DNA of 64,000 nucleotides from Rutidosis leptorrhynchoides (lineage: Eukaryota > Streptophyta > Magnoliopsida > Asterales > Asteraceae): positions 293,512,001 to 293,576,000 of the forward strand of contig NC_092341.1 of assembly GCF_046630445.1 (NCBI RefSeq). The letters run 5' to 3'. The position numbers and the translations under genes were made by a program. Within the stretch, counting starts at the first letter, position 1. Every line of letters starts with the position of its first letter. Below the pieces are notes generated by a model that had not been told where the DNA came from, ran no database searches, and was given only the letters and a program-made list of their open reading frames with translations. Below are positions 1 through 10,684 of the stretch, piece after piece.

Positions 1-3000
1 ATAATGCCCTCCTGTTGGTCCTGTGTGACAATGGTTTAAAATTTTACTAGCTTCATCTCCAAATACACATCGGCGTATTATTCCATCGGGACAACTTTTA
101 AACAGATGTGGATCTTCCCAGAAATAGTGTTTTATATCACTGAAGAATTTCTTTCGTCTTTGGTACGATAATCCTTTTTCAAGGAATCCACAAACTAAGT
201 AGTTTGCATAGTCTGCAAACCATGGGATTTCTTTATAATCTATCTTCAATAGATATTCATCAGGAAAGTTGTCTTGTATGGCCGATTCATTCAGAACTTC
301 TAATTCGGGATTTTCAAGACGAGAAAGATGATCAGCGGCGAGATTTTCTGCTCCTTTTTTATCTCGGATTTCAATATCAAACTCTTGTAAGAGTAAGATC
401 CAACGGATTAATCTTGGTTTAGCATCTTGTTTTGAAAATAGGTATCTAAGAGCAGAATGGTCGGTATAGACCACCGTTTTTGCTAGAACGAGATATGATC
501 GAAATTTATCAAAAGCAAAGACAATAGCAAGGAGTTCTTTTTCAGTAGTTGTATAGTTCGTTTGTGCTCCTTGTAACGTCTTACTAGCATAATATATAGG
601 TTGAAATCGTTTTTCAATCCTTTGTCCTAAAACGGCTCCCATTGCAAAATCACTTGCATCGCACATTAGTTCAAATGGTAGATTCCAATTTGGTGTTATC
701 ATGATCGGCGCATTAGTGAGTTTTTCTTTTAGAATATTAAAAGATTTGATACATTCATCTGAAAAGATGAATGGCGCATCCTTTTCTAGGAGTTTATTCA
801 TAGGAGTGGCAATTTTAGAAAAATCTTTTATGAAACGTCGGTAAAAACCGGCATGCCCTAGAAAACTCCTAACTCCTCTAACATTGGTGGGATGTGGAAG
901 TTTAGCAATTACATCTACTTTAGCTCTATCCACTTCAATTCCTTCTTTTGAAATTTTATGTCCAAGAACGATGCCTTCTTTAACCATGAAATGGCATTTC
1001 TCCCAATTAAGTACTAGATTTGATTTTTCGCATCTAATTAGCATTCGTTCCAGATTAACTAGACATGATTTAAATGTATCACCGAAAACTGAAAAGTCAT
1101 CCATGAATACTTCCATGCATTCTTCTATCATGTCGTGAAAAATTGCCATCATGCACCTTTGAAAGGTTGCAGGGGCGTTGCAAAGTCCAAATGGCATGCG
1201 TTTGTAAGCAAAAGTACCATAAGGGCACGTGAATGTGGTTTTCTCTTGGTCTTCGGGTGCTATTGGAATTTGAAAATATCCGGAAAATCCATCTAGAAAA
1301 CAATAGTAACTATTTCCGGCTAATCTTTCCAACATTTGATCTATGAAAGGTAAGGGAAAGTGATCTTTTCTGGTGGCGTCATTTAATTTTCTATAATCAA
1401 TACATACACGCCATCCTGTTACAGTCCTAGTAGGAATAAGCTCATTTTTCTCATTTGTAATGACAGTCATGCCACCCTTCTTAGGCACGCATTGAACTGG
1501 GCTTACCCATGGACTATCAGAAATTGGATATATCAAACCTGCATCTAGCAGTTTAATAATCTCTTTCTTAACTACATCTTGCATATTAGGATTTAGTCTT
1601 CGTTGGCGTTGCACATACGTTTTATGACCTTCTTCCATAAGGATTTTATGTGTGCAATACGAAGGACTTATTCCTTTAATATCATGAATCTTCCATGCAA
1701 TGGCTGGTTTATGAGCTTTCAACACAGAAATGAGTTGTGATTTCTCATTTTCAGTAAGAGAAGACGATATTATTACAGGTAATTCAGATTCACCATGTAA
1801 ATAAGCGTATTCCAAATGGTTTGGAAGTGGCTTTAACTCTAATTTCGGAGGTTCTTCTATTGATGATTTATATCGATATCTGTCTTCTTCTTTTAGCATT
1901 TGAATTTCTTCTGTTGTTGGTTCATATCCATTAGCTATAAGTGTAGCTAACATTTCAGCTTCATCAATTGGTTCATTTCCTTCTCCTAAAGAACATTCTC
2001 CTGTTCCTTGTAATTCTGGAAATTCTTTTAATAATTCTGCATGTGCATCTATAGTTTGAATATAATAACATGTATCATCTGCAGATATTGGTTGTTGCAT
2101 TGCTCTATCAACTGAAAAAGTAACACTCTCATCCTCTATACTTAGGGTCAGTTTCTTACCGAACACGTCTATCATTGCTTTAGCCGTGTTTAAGAATGGT
2201 CTTCCTAATATGAGAGGAACTTGAGAATCTTCTTCCATGTCCAAAACAACAAAATCTACTGGAAATACTAAAGTACCAACTTTAACTAGCATGTTCTCCA
2301 TTATCCCTCTAGGATATTTTATTGATCTATCGGCTAGTTGTATGCTTATTCTGGTTGGTTTCAATTCTCCAAGGTCTAGTTTAGCGTATAGTGAATACGG
2401 CATTAGATTTATACTAGCACCTAAATCAGCCAATGCTTCTATTGAACTAAGACTACCCAGAAAACATGGAATTGTGAAACTTCCTGGATCAGATAGTTTT
2501 TCTGGTATTTTATTCAACAGTACTGCTGAACAATTAGCATTCATAGTAACAGCCGAAAGTTCTTCCATTTTCTTTCTATTTGTAATCAGATCTTTCAAGA
2601 ATTTAGCATACCTTGGCATTCCTGAAATCACATCAATGAAAGGAAGATTTACATTTATCTGTTTAAATATATCCAAGAATTTGGATTGCTCGGCTTCAAG
2701 TTTTTCTTTCTTCATTTTACTCGGGTAAGGAAGTGGTGGTTGGTATGGTTTAACATAAGGTTTATCCTTAACTGTGTTATCTTCATTAACCTTTTCAACT
2801 ACCGGTTCTTTTTCCTTTTCTTTATCAGGTTGTGGTTCTTGTGGAGTAGGAATAGTTTCATCAGAAGTTACAGGTATTTCAGGTGGTTTAAGTGTTGTAC
2901 CACTTCTTGTGGTAATAGCTTTAGCTGTTTCATTCCGGGGGTTAGCATTTGTATCACTAGGTAAACTTCCCGGTTTTCTTTCACCTATTAACCTTGCTAG

Positions 3001-4539
3001 GTTACTTACTTCTTGTTCTAGATTTTGAATAGAAGCTTGTTGATTTCTAAATGCTTGAGCATTTTGTTCATTGGTTTGTTTTTGAGATGTGAAAAACTGC
3101 GTTTGAGTTTCAACTAGCTTCGTCATCATATCTTCTAAATTCGGCTTTTTATCATCGGTTTGTTGTGGTGGTTTGTTTTGAAAATTAGGTCTTTGCTGAT
3201 TGTAAGTATTATTGGATAATTGTTGATTGCTAGGACCTTGTTGGTTATTGTATGGAATATTTCGGTTATAATTCTGGTTTTGATTGTAAATCGGTCTTGG
3301 CGGTTGATAATTATTCTGATAATTATTTCCAGGCCTTTGGTTTATGTATGAAATATTCTCTCTTTGTTCCATTGTCAATTCAATGCTTAGACAATCTTTT
3401 GTCAAATGTGGTCCTCCACACTGCTCACAACTAATTCGTATAGCATGAATATCTTTAGTCATCTTTTCCATTCGTCTCTCCACAGCATCTATCTTTGCGG
3501 AAATGGAATCTAAGTCATGGCTAGAATCGGCTCTAGCTGCTTTAGATGATCTAATGATATCTTTTTCTTGGTGCCACTCATGTGAGTGGGAAGCAGTATT
3601 ATCAATAATTTTGTAAGCATCAGTTTCGGTTTTCTTCATAATCGAACCACCAGCTGCTATATCTATATCTTTCCTTGTAGTGATGTCGCATCCTTGGTAA
3701 AATATTTGTACTATTTGACAGGTGTCTAAACCATGTTGCGGACATCCTCTTAACAACTTTCCATATCTTGTCCACGCCTCATATAGAGTTTCATTTGGCT
3801 TTTGTGTGAACGTAACAATTTCTGCTTGAAGTCTTACGGCTTTAGATGCAGGAAAAAATTGTTTAAGAAATTTGTCAATTAAAACGTCCCATGTATCGAT
3901 CGCCCCTTCAGGTAACGATTCCAACCAATCTTTGGCTTCTCCCTTTAAAGTCCAGGGAAATAACATGAGATATATCTGTTCATCCTCCACTTCTCGTATT
4001 TTAAATAGTGTGCAGATCCTATTAAAGGTACGTAGATGTTCATTTGGATCTTCCTTCGGCGCACCACTAAATTGGCATTGATTAGTCACCATGTGTAGAA
4101 TTTGTCCTTTGATTTCATAATCTGGCGCATTAATGTCAGGATGAGTAATTGCGTGACCTTGGCCAGTGCGTTTAGCTCTCATTCGGTCTTCCATACTTAA
4201 AGGTTCCAGATTCTCCATAATTGAATTTGTTGAATCGGTATCACTAGATGGTTCTGATTTAATAGTTCGTTCCTCAACAATCTCTGTTTGAATGATTGGT
4301 GGTTCCGGAGGAAAGTTTAATGGTTCAGGATCTACGAACCGTTCCTGAATATTTTCTGGATTCTCAATTGTGAGGTTTGTTTCAAAAACTGGATTATCGG
4401 AAATTTGAACTGAAGTACTTGGTCGACTGGATGACGATTCTAAAGAAAAATCAACGGCGGTTATATTTGTTAAACGATGTCTTGATCGAGTTACAGGTGG
4501 TGAACGTACAAAAGGTGATGAACGTCTTGCTCGGTGCAT
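1..4539 (-). CDS. Gag-Pol polyprotein of element A (Athila-type), partial at window edge
   Basis: The start ATG is at 4539-4537, at exactly the same place as in copy B. The frame appears open for about 1,513 codons to the window edge. In order it encodes the capsid-type gag domain, a CX2CX3HX4C knuckle, an Asn/Gln-rich linker, an aspartic protease with an ADLGAS core, RT with the FMDDF active site (a YxDD variant typical of Athila-type elements), RNase H and the start of integrase. At 400-402 it keeps the Trp codon TGG where B has the stop TAG. Gag packages RNA, protease matures the polyprotein, and RT/RNase H copy the genome. That the frame is intact is partly inferred from the absence of any stop-bounded minus-strand ORF here. 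Confidence 0.88.
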   Translation of the reverse strand, partial: MHRARRSSPFVRSPPVTRSRHRLTNITAVDFSLESSSSRPSTSVQISDNPVFETNLTIENPENIQERFVDPEPLNFPPEPPIIQTEIVEERTIKSEPSSDTDSTNSIMENLEPLSMEDRMRAKRTGQGHAITHPDINAPDYEIKGQILHMVTNQCQFSGAPKEDPNEHLRTFNRICTLFKIREVEDEQIYLMLFPWTLKGEAKDWLESLPEGAIDTWDVLIDKFLKQFFPASKAVRLQAEIVTFTQKPNETLYEAWTRYGKLLRGCPQHGLDTCQIVQIFYQGCDITTRKDIDIAAGGSIMKKTETDAYKIIDNTASHSHEWHQEKDIIRSSKAARADSSHDLDSISAKIDAVERRMEKMTKDIHAIRISCEQCGGPHLTKDCLSIELTMEQRENISYINQRPGNNYQNNYQPPRPIYNQNQNYNRNIPYNNQQGPSNQQLSNNTYNQQRPNFQNKPPQQTDDKKPNLEDMMTKLVETQTQFFTSQKQTNEQNAQAFRNQQASIQNLEQEVSNLARLIGERKPGSLPSDTNANPRNETAKAITTRSGTTLKPPEIPVTSDETIPTPQEPQPDKEKEKEPVVEKVNEDNTVKDKPYVKPYQPPLPYPSKMKKEKLEAEQSKFLDIFKQINVNLPFIDVISGMPRYAKFLKDLITNRKKMEELSAVTMNANCSAVLLNKIPEKLSDPGSFTIPCFLGSLSSIEALADLGASINLMPYSLYAKLDLGELKPTRISIQLADRSIKYPRGIMENMLVKVGTLVFPVDFVVLDMEEDSQVPLILGRPFLNTAKAMIDVFGKKLTLSIEDESVTFSVDRAMQQPISADDTCYYIQTIDAHAELLKEFPELQGTGECSLGEGNEPIDEAEMLATLIANGYEPTTEEIQMLKEEDRYRYKSSIEEPPKLELKPLPNHLEYAYLHGESELPVIISSSLTENEKSQLISVLKAHKPAIAWKIHDIKGISPSYCTHKILMEEGHKTYVQRQRRLNPNMQDVVKKEIIKLLDAGLIYPISDSPWVSPVQCVPKKGGMTVITNEKNELIPTRTVTGWRVCIDYRKLNDATRKDHFPLPFIDQMLERLAGNSYYCFLDGFSGYFQIPIAPEDQEKTTFTCPYGTFAYKRMPFGLCNAPATFQRCMMAIFHDMIEECMEVFMDDFSVFGDTFKSCLVNLERMLIRCEKSNLVLNWEKCHFMVKEGIVLGHKISKEGIEVDRAKVDVIAKLPHPTNVRGVRSFLGHAGFYRRFIKDFSKIATPMNKLLEKDAPFIFSDECIKSFNILKEKLTNAPIMITPNWNLPFELMCDASDFAMGAVLGQRIEKRFQPIYYASKTLQGAQTNYTTTEKELLAIVFAFDKFRSYLVLAKTVVYTDHSALRYLFSKQDAKPRLIRWILLLQEFDIEIRDKKGAENLAADHLSRLENPELEVLNESAIQDNFPDEYLLKIDYKEIPWFADYANYLVCGFLEKGLSYQRRKKFFSDIKHYFWEDPHLFKSCPDGIIRRCVFGDEASKILNHCHTGPTGGHY

Positions 4540-5942
4540 TCACAGAATATCCTATTAGTTTTTAAAAGGAAAGAAAAATTATAATAAGTTATCCAATCAA
4601 TAGACTTTTCTGATTTTGCCCACGTTTCGAATAGCCAAAAGATGCAGCAGAGGGGCAGGATTCGTTTGGTCTCAATATAATTGAGGACTGTTTGGCTCCA
4701 ATAACCCGGTCCACGTACAAATCCAACTATTACTACGAACCAGAAAATTTTGATGTCTATCAATTTAACCACTCAAAATAAATTTTCGTAATTTTAAGAA
4801 ATTTAGATAAGAAGTAGAAAAAATTCTAAGTCCTAAAAACTAGAATGGCGAGAAATAAGAAAGAAAAAGAGTTCGTCGCAAAAGGTCGAAAAAGAAAAAA
4901 TGGTTGAAAAATAAAAGGTGACGGAAAAATAAAAGGAACTTATCAAAACTTAAAAATACTTAACTAATTTAACCTTATTACTACAACTAACTTAAAATTA
5001 TAATCGCAAATTGAAATTACTAATTGGAATGATAATTGATACATAGTAAAAGGTCTCTAAAATATTAAAGCTTACAAGGAAAAACTAAATCCCAAATGGA
5101 AATAACTTAAAAAGAAACTAAAATGTAAAAAGGCGTCGCAAAATTCTAAAGCACCTAAATCTTAGTCTAAAGAAAAAGCACTTAAGGAATTCTACGGCAA
5201 AGCCTAAAAATCTAGGAGTAAAAATAACTATAGCAAAAACTAAGTTTAAAATTAAATATGAGTTAGAAATACAAATATTACGCTACAACGATTAAAAAGG
5301 TACAAAATATTAAAAGTTATTAAAAGTTATAAAAATATTAGATTTTATAAAAATATTATTTTTATATTTTATAATTTAAAGTATTAAGTATTATATAATT
5401 AAAACTAGTTAAAAGTAATAATTAATTTAAATAACTAAAACTTAATTAATAATAATAAATAAAACTAGGGTTTAAATAATAATAATAAATTAATACGCAT
5501 TAAATGCGAAATTAGGGTTTGAATGTGGCCCTGTCAGACCCTTCATGCGAGTCGCATGGGGTTTAGTTGAAATGCCATGCGACTCGCATGGTGTTCGGAT
5601 CCAGGCCAAAAGTTGGGCTGCTACAGTACCTTGGCCCGATTATTATTATTATTTTTTTTTTTTTTTTTTTTTTTTTTCTGTTTTTCTATTTAATATAAAA
5701 TATTTATATAGTTTAAATAAAAACTTATATTTTTATAAAACTAAAAATAGAAATATTTGATAATTTTGTAAATAAAAATCTTAAAAATATATATAAGTAT
5801 ATTTTTTTTTTTTTTCTTTTCGGTTTTTAAAAGCTCTCTTTTTTTTTTTATATATTTTTTAATTTTTTAAAAAAAATATAAATTTTACCAAAACTAATTA
5901 TAACTTAAAGATTAAAAATATGGCGTTTCGCTTTGGCGAATG
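4540..5942 (-). other. 5' leader of element A, non-coding
   Basis: About 1.4 kb of AT-rich untranslated leader lies between the primer site and the gag ATG. It contains poly-T and poly-A runs, for example near 5651-5677, and a pair of palindromes at 5544-5591. No credible ORF was seen. The homologous leader of B is 40265-41638; the two are alignable near gag but drift apart toward the LTR. Confidence 0.75.
5544..5591. repeat. Paired odd palindromes, leader of element A
   Basis: CATGCGAGTCGCATG (5544-5558, 7-bp arms around a central G) is followed 16 bp later by CCATGCGACTCGCATGG (5575-5591, 8-bp arms around a central C). The second is the reverse complement of the first, so the pair could fold as two small hairpins or one larger one. 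Confidence 0.9.
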
Positions 5943-5960
5943 TCCCCGGCAGCGGCGCCA
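5943..5960 (-). other. Primer-binding site of element A
   Basis: Read on the minus strand this is TGGCGCCGCTGCCGGGGA, eight bases after the LTR end. It resembles the 3' end of plant tRNA-Asp (one mismatch from memory), the primer usual for Athila/Tat-type elements. Element B has the same 18 bases. Confidence 0.85.
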
Positions 5961-7410
5961 AAAATACTTGATGTCAAAGCAGAGGGGTATAAAATACTAT
6001 TAAATTTTAGCAGAAAATACTATTAAATACGATACAATTTTACACAAGATATTTATTTATTTATAGAATGGATATACTTAAACCTTGCTACAACACTTAT
6101 AGGCAGTGTACCTAATCGTACAGTAGTGTAGTTTTTAGTAAGTCCGGTTCGTTCCACAGGGAAATCTTTAAACAAAGCTCAACGCTATATTAATTTACTT
6201 TTATAAAAATACAAATATATATATAGGTAATGTTATTATTATAAAAGGGGGGTTTTTACCGTTTAATGACCGGTTTGTCGATTTTAAAACTTTAGTCGCA
6301 GTTAAAACCTAATGTAAAATATAAAATAAATACAGACTTAAATTTAAGCGTAAAGTAAATAACGATAATGAAATTGCGAATAATAAAAATGCGATAAAAT
6401 AAACTTGCGATAATTAAAAATACGATAATTAAAAGTGCGATTAAATAAAATAACAATAAATAAAAGTGCGATAATTAGAAGTGCAATTAAATATAAAATA
6501 AAGGAAATAAAATATGAAATAAAAGAATTATGCTTATTTAAACTTCCGTAATCATGATGTTTGACGTGTTGATTTTAGTTTTATGCCCATGGGTTAATTG
6601 TCCTTTGTCCTGGATTATTCAATATGTCCGTCTGGTTTTTGTCCATAACAGTCCATCAGTCATAAATATAAATTGCAAGTGTCCTTGTCAAATTATTATT
6701 ATACCCGACGATAAATATTCCAACTAATTGGGGATTCGAATTGTAACAAGGTTTTAATACTTTGTTTAATGAATACACCAGGTTATCGACTGCGTGTAAA
6801 CCAAGGTTTTACTACTTTGTTAACAATTACACCAATTACCCTTGAATGTAATTTCACCCCTGTTTTAATTATTCTAGTGGCTATTAATCCATTCCCGTGT
6901 CCGGTTAAATGAACGATTATTCGTACATATAAATACCCCGCCCATCGTGTCCGATCGAGTGTATATGGTAATTTATAGGGACGCCCAATTGTAAATCTTT
7001 ATATTAACATTAACAAACTTTCATTTAGTTAAACAAATATAAAGCCCATTAATAGCCCATAGTCTAGTTTCCACAAGTGTCGTTCTTTTGTCCAAACCCC
7101 AATTATGGTACAAAGCCCAATTACCCAATTTTAGTAATTAGCCCAACATCATGATTACTTCGTTTTAAACAAGCATAATAATAACTTAGCTACGAGACAT
7201 TAATATAAAAAGGTTGAACATAACTTACAATGATTAAAAATAGCGTAGCGTTACACGGACAGAATTTCGACTTACACCCTTACAACATTCGCTAACATAC
7301 CCTTATTATTAGAATTATAATTAAAATTAAAATATAAATTATAAATATAAATATATATTACTTATGAAGAGGAAGAGAAAAAGGATGATCAAAACTCGTC
7401 AGAAAACTGG

Positions 7411-7420
7411 CTATTTATAG
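7411..7420 (-). promoter_or_regulatory. TATA box of the element A LTR promoter
   Basis: The minus-strand reading is CTATAAATAG, a good plant TATA box, 21 bp downstream of the paired palindromes. Transcription would start a few tens of bases further down the minus strand. Confidence 0.7.
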
Positions 7421-7440
7421 GACCTGACCAGCAATCTCAC

Positions 7441-7491
7441 ACCATGCGACTCGCATGGTTTTGTGCTTCTGGCCATGCGAGTCGCATGGCC
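7441..7491. repeat. Paired odd palindromes upstream of the TATA box, element A LTR
   Basis: ACCATGCGACTCGCATGGT (7441-7459, 9-bp arms) and GGCCATGCGAG..CATGGCC (7471-7491, 10-bp arms, central G) are both perfect apart from the unpaired centre. Element B has the same arrangement with different arm bases. Confidence 0.92.
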
Positions 7492-7961
7492 ACCCTGGAT
7501 TCAGCCAACTACTTTTGTTTTCTTCTTGCCGACGTAATATAATAATAATAATATATATAATATATAATTATATATAATTATATATATATTATATTATATT
7601 CTTGTGCATAGTAGACTAGATATTTTTGGTCCGTTGCGTCGGGCGTTTCTTCTTGGCTCAGGTCCCGGTTCCGGATTTTCGGACGTCCTTGCGTATTATT
7701 TTAAATTGCGTACTTTGCGTCTTGTAACTTGTACTCTTGTCATTTTGAGACGTTCCTCATCAATATTTTGAACCTTTTTGATTGTATCTTGTACTTTTTA
7801 GCTCTTTGGACCTTTTTGTCTTCAATTTGTCGAATCTGCCTTTTGTCTTCACCTTTTATTATTTAAACGAATATCACTTGTAAATAGAACAATTGCAACT
7901 AAAAGCTTGTCTTTCTTGAGGAATAATGCTATGAAATATATGTTCGTTTTTAGCATTATCA

Positions 7962-8081
7962 CTTGTTGCAAAATTTGGTACAGAACCCCGAGTGATGCTT
8001 TTCACACCTTTGGCATAGTTGCTTCTGATTGTTGTTGTTGTTGTGGTTATTATTGTTGTTGGGATGATTGTTGTAGTTGTT

Positions 8082-8112
<31 letters not shown>

Positions 8113-8945
8113 GGTCGTTTGTTGTAGTTGCGATTGATGTTGCGATTATTGGGATAGTTGTTGCGATTATTGTTGTAATTGCTGTTGTTGTTGTATTGGT
8201 GATTCTTATCACCGTTTTCCTCCCACTTTCTTTTGACTTGCTTCACATTGGCCTCTTCAGCAGTCTGTTCTTTAATTCTTTCTTCAATCTGGTTCACTAG
8301 TTTGTGAGCCATTCTACATGCCTGTTGTATGGAGGCGGGCTCGTGTGAACTTATATCTTCTTGGATTCTTTCCGGTAATCCTTTCACAAACGCGTCGATC
8401 TTCTCTTCCTCATCTTCGAACACTCCCGGACACAATAGGCACAATTCTGTGAATCATCTTTCGTACGTGGTAATATCAAATCCTTGGGTTCGTAACCCTC
8501 TAAGTTCTGTCTTGAGCTTATTGACCTCGGTTCTGGGACGATACTTCTCATTCATCAAGTGCTTGAATGCTGACCACGGTAGTGCGTAAGCATCATCTTG
8601 TCCCACTTGCTCTAGATAGGTATTCCACCATGTTAACGCAGAACCTGTGAAGGTATACGTAGCGTACTTCACTTTGTCCTCTTCAGTACACTTACTTATG
8701 GCAAACACCGATTCGATCTTCTCGGTCCACCGTTTCAATCCGATCGGTCCTTCGGTTCCATCAAATTCCAAAGGTTTGCAGGCAGTGAATTCTTTGTAGG
8801 TGCATCCTACACGATTTCCTGTACTGCTAGATCCAAGGTTATTATTGGTATGTAGCGCAGCCTGTACTGTGGCTATGTTTGAAGCTAGAAAAGTACGGAA
8901 TTCCTCTTCATTCATATTCACGGTGTGTCGAGTAGTCGGTGCCAT
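7962..8945 (-). pseudogene. gag of element F, one nonsense codon, interrupted by element A
   Basis: The likely start is the ATG at 8945 (MAPTTR...). An upstream ATG at 8981 is in frame but leads into an unconserved stretch. The protein has the retrotransposon Gag core (WWNTYL motif around residue 110), then a very Asn-rich linker encoded by an AAC/AAT repeat, then the start of a CX2CX4-type zinc knuckle. One TGA at 8454-8456 interrupts the frame, and both sides are in the same frame, so a CGA-to-TGA change is the likely lesion. Everything past 7962 was displaced by the insertion of A. Confidence 0.85.
8028..8185. repeat. (GTT/ATT)n microsatellite coding the Asn-rich linker of gag
   Basis: Trinucleotide-rich DNA, nearly pure GTT at 8085-8111. 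On the minus strand it reads AAC/AAT and encodes poly-Asn in the F gag. It also creates spurious Val-rich and Cys-rich plus-strand ORFs. Confidence 0.9.
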
Positions 8946-9286
8946 TTCCTTCAAAATAGTCAAATGGAACAAGTTAATCATACGGAATATTAAGAGTAGT
9001 TAATAGTATTTCGTAGCATAATATGAACTCATTTATAAAAGCTTTTTCTTCATATTAGCGTTTTATAAGTTTAAATTCGGGTAGTACCTACCCGTTAAGT
9101 TCATACTTAGTAGCTAATATACAATTCAACTACTACAATTCTATATGAAAAACTGATTATAATAATATTTCGCGTTCAAACTTTTATACAATATTTTACA
9201 AACTTACAATACCGCTTATTTTACATAAAGCATAAAATATAGCACACAATAACTTTGATACAAGATAGTTTTGAAGATAATTCTAG
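8946..9286 (-). other. Spacer between F-box pseudogene and gag of element F
   Basis: 341 bp of AT-rich DNA with no ORF. It contains the hairpin CGGGTAG-TAC-CTACCCG at 9078-9094, a 7-bp stem with a 3-nt loop, which would form in the F transcript ahead of gag. Confidence 0.6.
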
Positions 9287-9966
9287 CTAGTACACAAGTC
9301 GTTCAGCAAAGGCAATAAAGACACGTAATTCATACGTCCAGAAACAAGTCATGCATTCTGGTTTTACTAGGACTACTTCCCATCCTTGGTCTTGTGGAAC
9401 ATAACCGTTATGGCCGTTGATAAGACAGCGTGTTGTAACGTCGTCAAAGGGACGAGGGTTACGTAATGACCAACAGTCTCGTAATAACCTAAAAACCTCA
9501 TTTCTTACCCCAATTACCGACTCCGTCACTTGTGGGAACGTTTTGTTTAATAGCTGTAGCCCGATGTTCTTTTTCTCACTTTGGTGAGAAGCGAACATTA
9601 CTAACCCGTAAGCATAGCATGCTTCTTTATGTTGCATGTTAGCCGCTTTTTCTAAATCATGAAGTCCTATATTCGGATACATTGAGTCAAAATAATTTCT
9701 TAACCCGTTGCGTAAAATAGCATTTGGGTTCCCCGCAATATATGCGTCAAAGTAAACACATCGTAACTTATGTGTTTCCCAATGTGATATCCCCCATCTT
9801 TCAAAAGTCTCTTATAAACCAAGACATTCTTGGAACGTTCTTCGAATGTCTTACAAACTGATCTCGCCTTAAATAGTTGTGCCGAGGAATTCTGACCGAC
9901 TCTAGACAAGATTTCATCAATCATGTCTCCGGGTAGGTCTCTTAAAATATTGGGTTGTCTATCCAT
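9287..9966 (-). pseudogene. F-box protein gene captured in element F, frameshifted
   Basis: The first part (9966-9700, ATG at 9966) begins MDRQPNILRDLPGDMIDEIL, an N-terminal F-box, followed by SVCKTF. The second part (about 9780-9287) is in another frame and carries a Sel1/TPR-like motif, LEKAANMQHKEACYAYG, then a Cys/Arg-containing C-terminus. This arrangement resembles the plant F-box proteins annotated as At2g35280-like. F-box proteins hold substrates for SCF ubiquitin ligases. One frameshift near 9770-9790 separates the halves; otherwise about 225 codons read well. It lies between the acidic ORF and gag, on the same strand as both, so it is part of the element. Family assignment is from motif recall. 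Confidence 0.75.
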
Positions 9967-10102
9967 TTTGTGTTTTTAAACTATAAAATAGACAAGAGTT
10001 AGATTCATAAAAAAATACTTATTAATACAAGCAATTTTTACATATATCATAAAGCATAAGCACACTATATTACATATATTACACCACACGAATACAACTA
10101 TC

Positions 10103-10684
10103 TTATTCCGACTCGCTCGTTTCTTCTTCTTCGGTTTTGGTTCGTTTTGCCAAGTTTCTAGGGATATATGATGTTCTCCTAATACTAGCTGTCGTTTTCC
10201 ACAACGGTTTAGAAAAACCTGGTGGTTTAGAGGTTCCCGGGTCATTGTTACAACTTAAGGGCTTCGGGGGTTGACGATACATATAAAGTTCATCGGGGTT
10301 GGAATTAGATTTCTCTATTTTTATGCCCTTTCCCTTATTATTTTCTTTTGCCTTTTTAAATTCAGTTGGGGTAATTTCTATAACATCATCGGAATTCTCG
10401 TCGAAATCCGATTCATCGGAGAATTGGTAATCCTCCCAATATTTTGCTTCCCTGGCGGAAACACCATTGACCATAATTAACCTTGGTCGGTTGGTTGAGG
10501 ATTTTCTTTTACTTAACCGTTTTATTATTTCCCCCACCGGTTCTATTTCCTCCTCCGGTTCCTCCTCTTCCGGTTCTGATTCTTCTTCCGGTTCTTCTTC
10601 GGGAACTTGCGAATCAGTCCAATATATATTCGACTCTTCGTTATTATTAGGTGAGTCAATGGGATTTGTGCTAGAGGTAGACAT
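10103..10684 (-). CDS. Acidic leader ORF of element F, function unknown
   Basis: A complete 193-codon ORF starts at the ATG at 10684, about 190 bases after the primer site. Residues 27-50 are almost all Glu/Pro (EEEPEEESEPEEEEPEEEIE). A basic Arg/Lys patch follows (IIKRLSKRKSS), then another acidic stretch with DESDFDENSDD, a Lys-rich segment and a Ser/Thr/Glu tail. No transmembrane segment, zinc finger or enzyme motif is visible, and it looks largely disordered. I do not recognise the family. Extra ORFs before gag are known in some Tat/Ogre-type elements, but this one does not match any I know. Confidence 0.65.
   Translation of the reverse strand: MSTSSTNPIDSPNNNEESNIYWTDSQVPEEEPEEESEPEEEEPEEEIEPVGEIIKRLSKRKSSTNRPRLIMVNGVSAREAKYWEDYQFSDESDFDENSDDVIEITPTEFKKAKENNKGKGIKIEKSNSNPDELYMYRQPPKPLSCNNDPGTSKPPGFSKPLWKTTASIRRTSYIPRNLAKRTKTEEEETSESE

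Larger units (their letters stand above)
1..7961 (-). mobile_element. Element A: Athila-type Ty3/gypsy retrotransposon, 5' part
   Basis: The order read on the minus strand is 5' LTR (7961-5969), primer-binding site, long leader and gag-pol, and the element then runs off the window at base 1. Bases 1-4539 align without any net gap to 35726-40264 of element B, so both belong to one family, but the LTRs and leader have diverged clearly and A is a separate subfamily. A was inserted into the zinc-knuckle part of the gag gene of element F, whose reading resumes at 7962. The 3' LTR and the second target duplication lie outside the window. Confidence 0.93.
5969..7961 (-). repeat. 5' LTR of element A (1,993 bp)
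   Basis: On the minus strand it starts TGATAATGC at 7961 and ends ACATCA at 5969, giving the TG..CA ends of an LTR. The outer ~150 bp nearly matches the LTRs of B, and the middle is diverged. It carries the promoter: palindromes at 7441-7491 and a TATA box at 7411-7420. Confidence 0.92.

Noticed and set aside
2237..2728. 163-codon plus-strand ORF, repeated at 37962-38453
   Set aside because: Exactly antisense to the gag-pol protease region in both A and B, so it is a shadow frame.
5943..5960. tRNA-Asp-like sequence
   Set aside because: Only the 18-base 3' end is present, beside an LTR; it is a primer-binding site, not a tRNA gene.
7907..8300. Cys-rich and Val-rich plus-strand ORFs
   Set aside because: Both are translations of the GTT/ATT repeat that encodes poly-Asn in gag on the other strand.
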